NCBI GenBank assembly: GCA_002238785.1
Contig: MPNA01000010.1
Coordinates: forward strand, 51,562 to 115,561
Direction of reading: 5' to 3'
From: a bacterium OM1 bin76
GTDB taxonomy: Bacteria; Actinomycetota; Acidimicrobiia; Spongiisociales; ZC4RG35
Length of the DNA: 64,000 nt
Made by a program: the position numbers and the translations under genes. Of this stretch, positions 60,930 to 64,000 are shown piece by piece. The notes beneath the pieces are model-generated. The model ran no database searches. It was not told the origin of the DNA and saw nothing but the letters and a program-made list of their open reading frames with translations. Every line of letters begins with the position of its first letter. The stretch's first letter is position 1.

Positions 60930-61832
60930 GTGGCAACCGGGTCGTATTCGCCAGTGGATCGCAGAATCCTGTTCGGGATCTGCACGGACCAGTCGGTGCC
61001 CTACCAGGTGCTGGTGGACCGGTGGCGGTACTTCGAGGAGTTGGGGTTCGACAGCATCTGGGACTGCGACCACTTCCTGCGGCCCTCCGATCCCTCCGGT
61101 CCCTATTTCGAAGGATGGACGCTGCTGGCGGCATTGGCCACCCAGACTTCCCGCATCCGCGTGGGAGTGCTGGTGGGAAGCAACACCTTCCGTCATCCGG
61201 CGCTGTTGGCCCTGGAGGCGATCACCATCGACCACATTTCCGACGGCCGCCTGGAGTTGGGATTCGGCGCGGGGTGGTTCGTGGAAGAGCATGAGCGTTT
61301 CGGGATACCGTTCGGCGAACCGAAGGTGTTGGTGGACCGGTTCGAGGAAGCGGTGGAGATCATCGACGTCCTGCTGCGAGGAGAGACCGCCACCTATGAC
61401 GGTCGGCATTACCAGTTGAACGAGGCCCGCCTGCGCCCCCGGCCGGTGCAGTTGCCCAGGCCCCCACTCACGCTGGGCGCCCATCGCCCCCGCATGCTGG
61501 CCATCTGCGCCCGCTATGCCGACCGCTGGAATTCGTTCGGCACCGTGGAGGAGATCGCCGAACGCAACCGGCTTCTCGACCAGGCTTGCCAGAAGATCGG
61601 CCGCGACCCCAAAGAGATCATCCGCTCCTTCTACGGGTGGGCTTCCAACATGGCCGCCCAGGGGTTGCCCGACGCCTGGGAGAGCGTCGACGCCTTCACC
61701 GAAGTGGTGGGCAGATACGCCGAGGCGGGCATCAACGAATTCGTCTTCGATCAACCCGAACCGCAGCAGTACCCCACGGCAGAGAAGATCGTGTCCCAGC
61801 TCGTGGAACCCGGGATCCGGGTGTCGAGTTGA
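60930..61832 (+). CDS. LLM-class (probably F420-dependent) oxidoreductase, copy 1
   Basis: 300 residues from GTG 60930; GTG 60954 is an alternative. Luciferase-like barrel: LGFDSIWDCDHFL, SDGRLELGFGAGWFVEEHERFG, PPLTLGAHRPRMLAICARYAD. The pattern GAGWxxEEH is typical of actinobacterial F420-dependent LLM enzymes. Substrate unknown. A close paralogue follows after 1 bp. Confidence 0.87.
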   Translation: MATGSYSPVDRRILFGICTDQSVPYQVLVDRWRYFEELGFDSIWDCDHFLRPSDPSGPYFEGWTLLAALATQTSRIRVGVLVGSNTFRHPALLALEAITIDHISDGRLELGFGAGWFVEEHERFGIPFGEPKVLVDRFEEAVEIIDVLLRGETATYDGRHYQLNEARLRPRPVQLPRPPLTLGAHRPRMLAICARYADRWNSFGTVEEIAERNRLLDQACQKIGRDPKEIIRSFYGWASNMAAQGLPDAWESVDAFTEVVGRYAEAGINEFVFDQPEPQQYPTAEKIVSQLVEPGIRVSS

Positions 61833-61833
61833 C

Positions 61834-62694
61834 GTGCTAGAACCGGGAAGACTCTCCTTCGGGGTGGCCACCGGCCAGACCGCGCCATACCCGGTGCTGG
61901 CGGATCGGTGGCGTTACCTGGAGGAGTTGGGGTTCGACAGCATCTGGCACTTCGACCACTTCCTGCAACCCTTCGACCCGTCCCTTCCGTATTACGAAGG
62001 GTGGACGCTGCTGGCCGCTCTGGCCGCTCGAACCACCCATGTCCGGGTGGGGTTGCTGGTGGCCAGCAACACCTTCCGCCATCCGCCGCTTTTGGCGCAG
62101 CAGGCCATCACCCTGGATCACGTCTCCGGGGGCCGGTTGGAGTTGGGGATCGGAGCAGGGTGGTTCATGGAGGAGCATGATCGGTTCGGGGTTCCCCTCT
62201 ACGAACCGGCGGTGCGGGTGGACAGATTCGAGGAGGCGTTGGAGATCATCGACCCCTTGCTGCGCGGCGAGACCGTCTCCTACCAGGGCAGCCATTATCA
62301 GCTCAGCCAGGCCCGGTTGCGCCCCCGGCCGGTGCAGTCGCCCCGCCCACCCTTGACCCTGGGCGCCCACCGCCCCAGGATGCTGGGGATCTGTGCCCGC
62401 TATGCCGACCGATGGAATTCCACCGGGACGGTGGAGCAGATGGCCGACCGCAACCGCCGACTGGACGAGGCATGCCACCGGATCGGCCGGGATCCGGCCC
62501 AGATAATCCGTTCCGTGCTGGCAGGCGGCACCAATCTGGACTCACAGGGTCTGCCCGACGCCTGGTCGAGTGTCGACGCCTTCGCCGAGGTGGTGGGCAG
62601 GTACGCTGAGGTCGGCGTCGGCGAGTTGATCTTCGAACCTCCCCAACCCCAGCAGTACGCCACCGCCGAGAGGATCATGTCGGAGGTGAGGTAA
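61834..62694 (+). CDS. LLM-class (probably F420-dependent) oxidoreductase, copy 2
   Basis: 286 residues from GTG 61834. It aligns with the preceding protein end to end with long identical blocks (RWRYxEELGFDSIW, SNTFRHP, LRPRPVQxPRPPLTLGAHRP), so a tandem duplication is certain. Differences include DCDHFL versus HFDHFL in the active-site region, hinting at diverged substrates. Confidence 0.88.
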   Translation: MLEPGRLSFGVATGQTAPYPVLADRWRYLEELGFDSIWHFDHFLQPFDPSLPYYEGWTLLAALAARTTHVRVGLLVASNTFRHPPLLAQQAITLDHVSGGRLELGIGAGWFMEEHDRFGVPLYEPAVRVDRFEEALEIIDPLLRGETVSYQGSHYQLSQARLRPRPVQSPRPPLTLGAHRPRMLGICARYADRWNSTGTVEQMADRNRRLDEACHRIGRDPAQIIRSVLAGGTNLDSQGLPDAWSSVDAFAEVVGRYAEVGVGELIFEPPQPQQYATAERIMSEVR

Positions 62695-62722
62695 CCCGGC
62701 CGGTGCACCACCGAAGCCGGGT
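62694..62722. terminator. bidirectional terminator hairpin between convergent genes
   Basis: ACCCGGC/GCCGGGT (62694-62700 with 62716-62722) with an inner CGGTG-cac-CACCG stem and a two-base bulge, located directly after the LLM copy 2 stop and 24 bp before the convergent DUF454 stop. No T-run. Confidence 0.6.
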
Positions 62723-62745
62723 GAATAAGCCGTCGGGCGGTCGGA

Positions 62746-63138
62746 TCAGGCTCTGGCGCCCAGCGGTTTGGTGGGGCGGGATAGCACGTACCACCAGGCT
62801 ATGGCGGCCACTGCCACCAGGACCACCCGCAGGGTGGTGTTGCTGGTCAGAAGCACCGCGGACACACCGATCGAGAGGGTAATCCCCATCAAGGCGATGG
62901 CCTTGGCTCGTTTGGTTAGACCCCCCTGGTAGCTTCGGATGATCTTTCCGAACACCGGATGGTTGCGAAGCCACATCTCGAAGCGACGCGAAGATCGGGC
63001 GAAAAAGAACAGCGCCAGAATCACGAAATCGGCCGTGGGAATCCCCGGCAGCCAGCTTATGAAGACAAAGCCGAGACAGATCAATCCCAAGATGAGATAG
63101 ATCACGCGAACGAGGGGGAATCGGGCTATCTGCGCCAC
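62746..63138 (-). CDS. DUF454 (YbaN-like) membrane protein
   Basis: 130 residues. RVIYLILGLICLGFVFISWLPGIPTADFVILA is the family signature (LPGLPTTPF-type), followed by FFFARSSRRFEMWLRNHPVFGKII. Three to four membrane segments. Function unknown. Confidence 0.9.
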   Translation of the reverse strand: MAQIARFPLVRVIYLILGLICLGFVFISWLPGIPTADFVILALFFFARSSRRFEMWLRNHPVFGKIIRSYQGGLTKRAKAIALMGITLSIGVSAVLLTSNTTLRVVLVAVAAIAWWYVLSRPTKPLGARA

Positions 63139-63213
63139 CGCGCCAAGGCTACGAATTATTGCTTTCTAAGTCAAAGCGACTTTACGTTTTCGGCCCGTCA
63201 CTAGCCTTCCGAT

Positions 63214-63618
63214 ATGGCCTACCGGACCGTGCTGAGGGTGTCCTTTTCCGACCTTGACCCCTATAACCACGTCAACCACGCTCGATACCTGAGCTACTTC
63301 GAGACCGCCCGGATCGATCTGTTGGAACAGATGGACTTCAGTATGGGTCAGTTGGCGGAGATGGGGCTGCAGATCGTGCTGGTGGAGGCCACCATCCGCT
63401 ACTTCACTCCGGCGCGCCTCGGTGACGAAGTGCACATCACCACCAGGGTCCGGGAAGTGAAGCGCGCCTCCACCCGATGGTCACAGGTCGCCCGGGTGGG
63501 CTCCGACCGAGTGGTGACGCTCGAGGTCAAAGCAGCCTTCACCAACCCCGAAGGAAAACCCCAACGCACTCCCCGGGGCTTTGCCGAGGCCGCCGCTCCT
63601 TATCGAGCGGACGACTGA
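63214..63618 (+). CDS. 4HBT-family acyl-CoA thioesterase
   Basis: 134 residues, hotdog fold. VSFSDLDPYNHVNHARYLSYF includes the catalytic Asp and the HVNxxxY motif of the 4-hydroxybenzoyl-CoA thioesterase/YbgC family. Full length. Substrate not predictable. 75 bp from the divergent DUF454 start. Confidence 0.9.
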   Translation: MAYRTVLRVSFSDLDPYNHVNHARYLSYFETARIDLLEQMDFSMGQLAEMGLQIVLVEATIRYFTPARLGDEVHITTRVREVKRASTRWSQVARVGSDRVVTLEVKAAFTNPEGKPQRTPRGFAEAAAPYRADD

Positions 63619-63722
63619 CAAGCTGACAACCACCCGCCTGGCTACCCAACCTGTGCCATAGGGGCAGATCTCAGACCACCACTCTCTGAGGACACGCCTC
63701 ACCACGCCACCATTCCGGTCGA

Positions 63723-64000
63723 TCACCCGGCATCCCAGCATTGCGGTTTGGGCAGCCGTAACTGCTTGTGGCATGTGTGAATTCGAGGATCGTGGGGACA
63801 TCTATTTTCTTTGTCGGGTGGGGTGTTGTCGTTTGCGTCTGCGGGGATGGCGGTTGGGATTGGATTGGCGGGGGGGGTGTCCTGGTTGGGTGGGTGTCGT
63901 GGTTGGGTGGGGGGGGGTTGTAGGGTGTATCTGCCTGCTGGTGTTTTGTGGATTGTCCAGTCTTGGTCGTGTACTTTGTGGTGGCATCGGCTGCATAGCA
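63723..64000 (-). CDS. HNH endonuclease, C-terminal fragment (5' end outside window)
   Basis: An open frame without internal start enters from the right edge and ends at TGA 63723-63725. The first residues, LCSRCHHKVHDQDWTI, are the second half of an HNH/zinc site (CxxCHH...H) as found in the DUF222/13E12-repeat HNH proteins common in actinobacteria. The remaining 75 residues are a Pro/Asn-rich tail with CPHDPRIHTCH near the end. The coding strand contains runs of seven to nine C. A different frame of similar length on the same strand is a shadow. Confidence 0.75.
   Translation of the reverse strand, partial: LCSRCHHKVHDQDWTIHKTPAGRYTLQPPPTQPRHPPNQDTPPANPIPTAIPADANDNTPPDKENRCPHDPRIHTCHKQLRLPKPQCWDAG

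Noticed and set aside
1..64000. CRISPR array, rRNA or tRNA genes
   Set aside because: No regularly spaced direct repeats and no cloverleaf-like or rRNA-like segment recognised by eye in the intergenic regions.

Overview
The window is high-GC, densely packed bacterial DNA with many 1-8 bp gene overlaps (ATGA, GTGA, TTGA, TGATG) and frequent GTG/TTG starts. Gene content points to an actinobacterium, probably of the Acidimicrobiia type: a b6-type cytochrome b split over two genes, a Rieske protein with a twin-arginine motif, LLM/F420-type oxidoreductases, an MshA-like glycosyltransferase, LutABC, and many Ala/Pro- or Thr-rich lipoproteins. The class assignment is inference; no rRNA or tRNA gene is present to settle it.

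Layout. 1-2450: an IS1595-type transposase overlapping a DNA methyltransferase-nuclease gene that is frameshifted at a ten-C tract and runs off the left edge. 2451-12695: a salvage block. A leftward operon (amidohydrolase of the MTA/SAH deaminase family, cupin, two SDRs, class II aldolase) diverges from mtnA, which is followed by a BmpA-type nucleoside ABC transporter. 12747-18281: serine hydrolase, NfeD/flotillin pair, two tiny genes, a branched-chain-amino-acid-type binding lipoprotein. 18332-27709: two divergent respiratory operons. The left one encodes a b6-type quinol:cytochrome c complex with a 2x[4Fe-4S] ferredoxin and a large diheme cytochrome c carrying calcium-motif repeats. The right one encodes a CcoN-like subunit without its metal-ligand histidines, a CcoO-like cytochrome c and another cytochrome c. 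Three of these proteins share an N-terminal module.

27734-42140: glutaredoxin-like protein, SAM hydrolase family protein, DUF1697, an operon of peptidase M23 / GNAT-like / glycosyltransferase / YbjN-like genes, a MoaD-membrane fusion, quinone oxidoreductase, aminotransferase, lutABC, a PhnX-like hydrolase lacking a normal start codon, and an SH3 lipoprotein. 42552-52284: DAHP synthase-tyrA, an EEP-family protein, M20 hydrolase, paired FluC channels, nadE, class IV aminotransferase, lipoprotein and an HNH nuclease gene. 52818-64000: mgtE, greA, a selenocysteine-containing selD, metX behind a SAM-I riboswitch, a HisA-VOC fusion, an endonuclease IV-LigD polymerase fusion, DUF378, two tandem LLM oxidoreductases, DUF454, a 4HBT thioesterase, and the 3' end of an HNH gene at the right edge.

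Most unusual items: (1) the paired respiratory operons with a ligand-less oxidase-like subunit and a shared N-terminal module; (2) the AP-endonuclease/NHEJ-polymerase fusion; (3) HisA fused to a glyoxalase-type domain with Asn at the catalytic-base position; (4) selD read through UGA; (5) the SAM-I aptamer abutting the metX Shine-Dalgarno; (6) a possibly phase-variable methyltransferase-nuclease linked to a transposase; (7) a dispersed intergenic repeat family, two copies of which keep a stem with different sequence around a TGTGACA loop.
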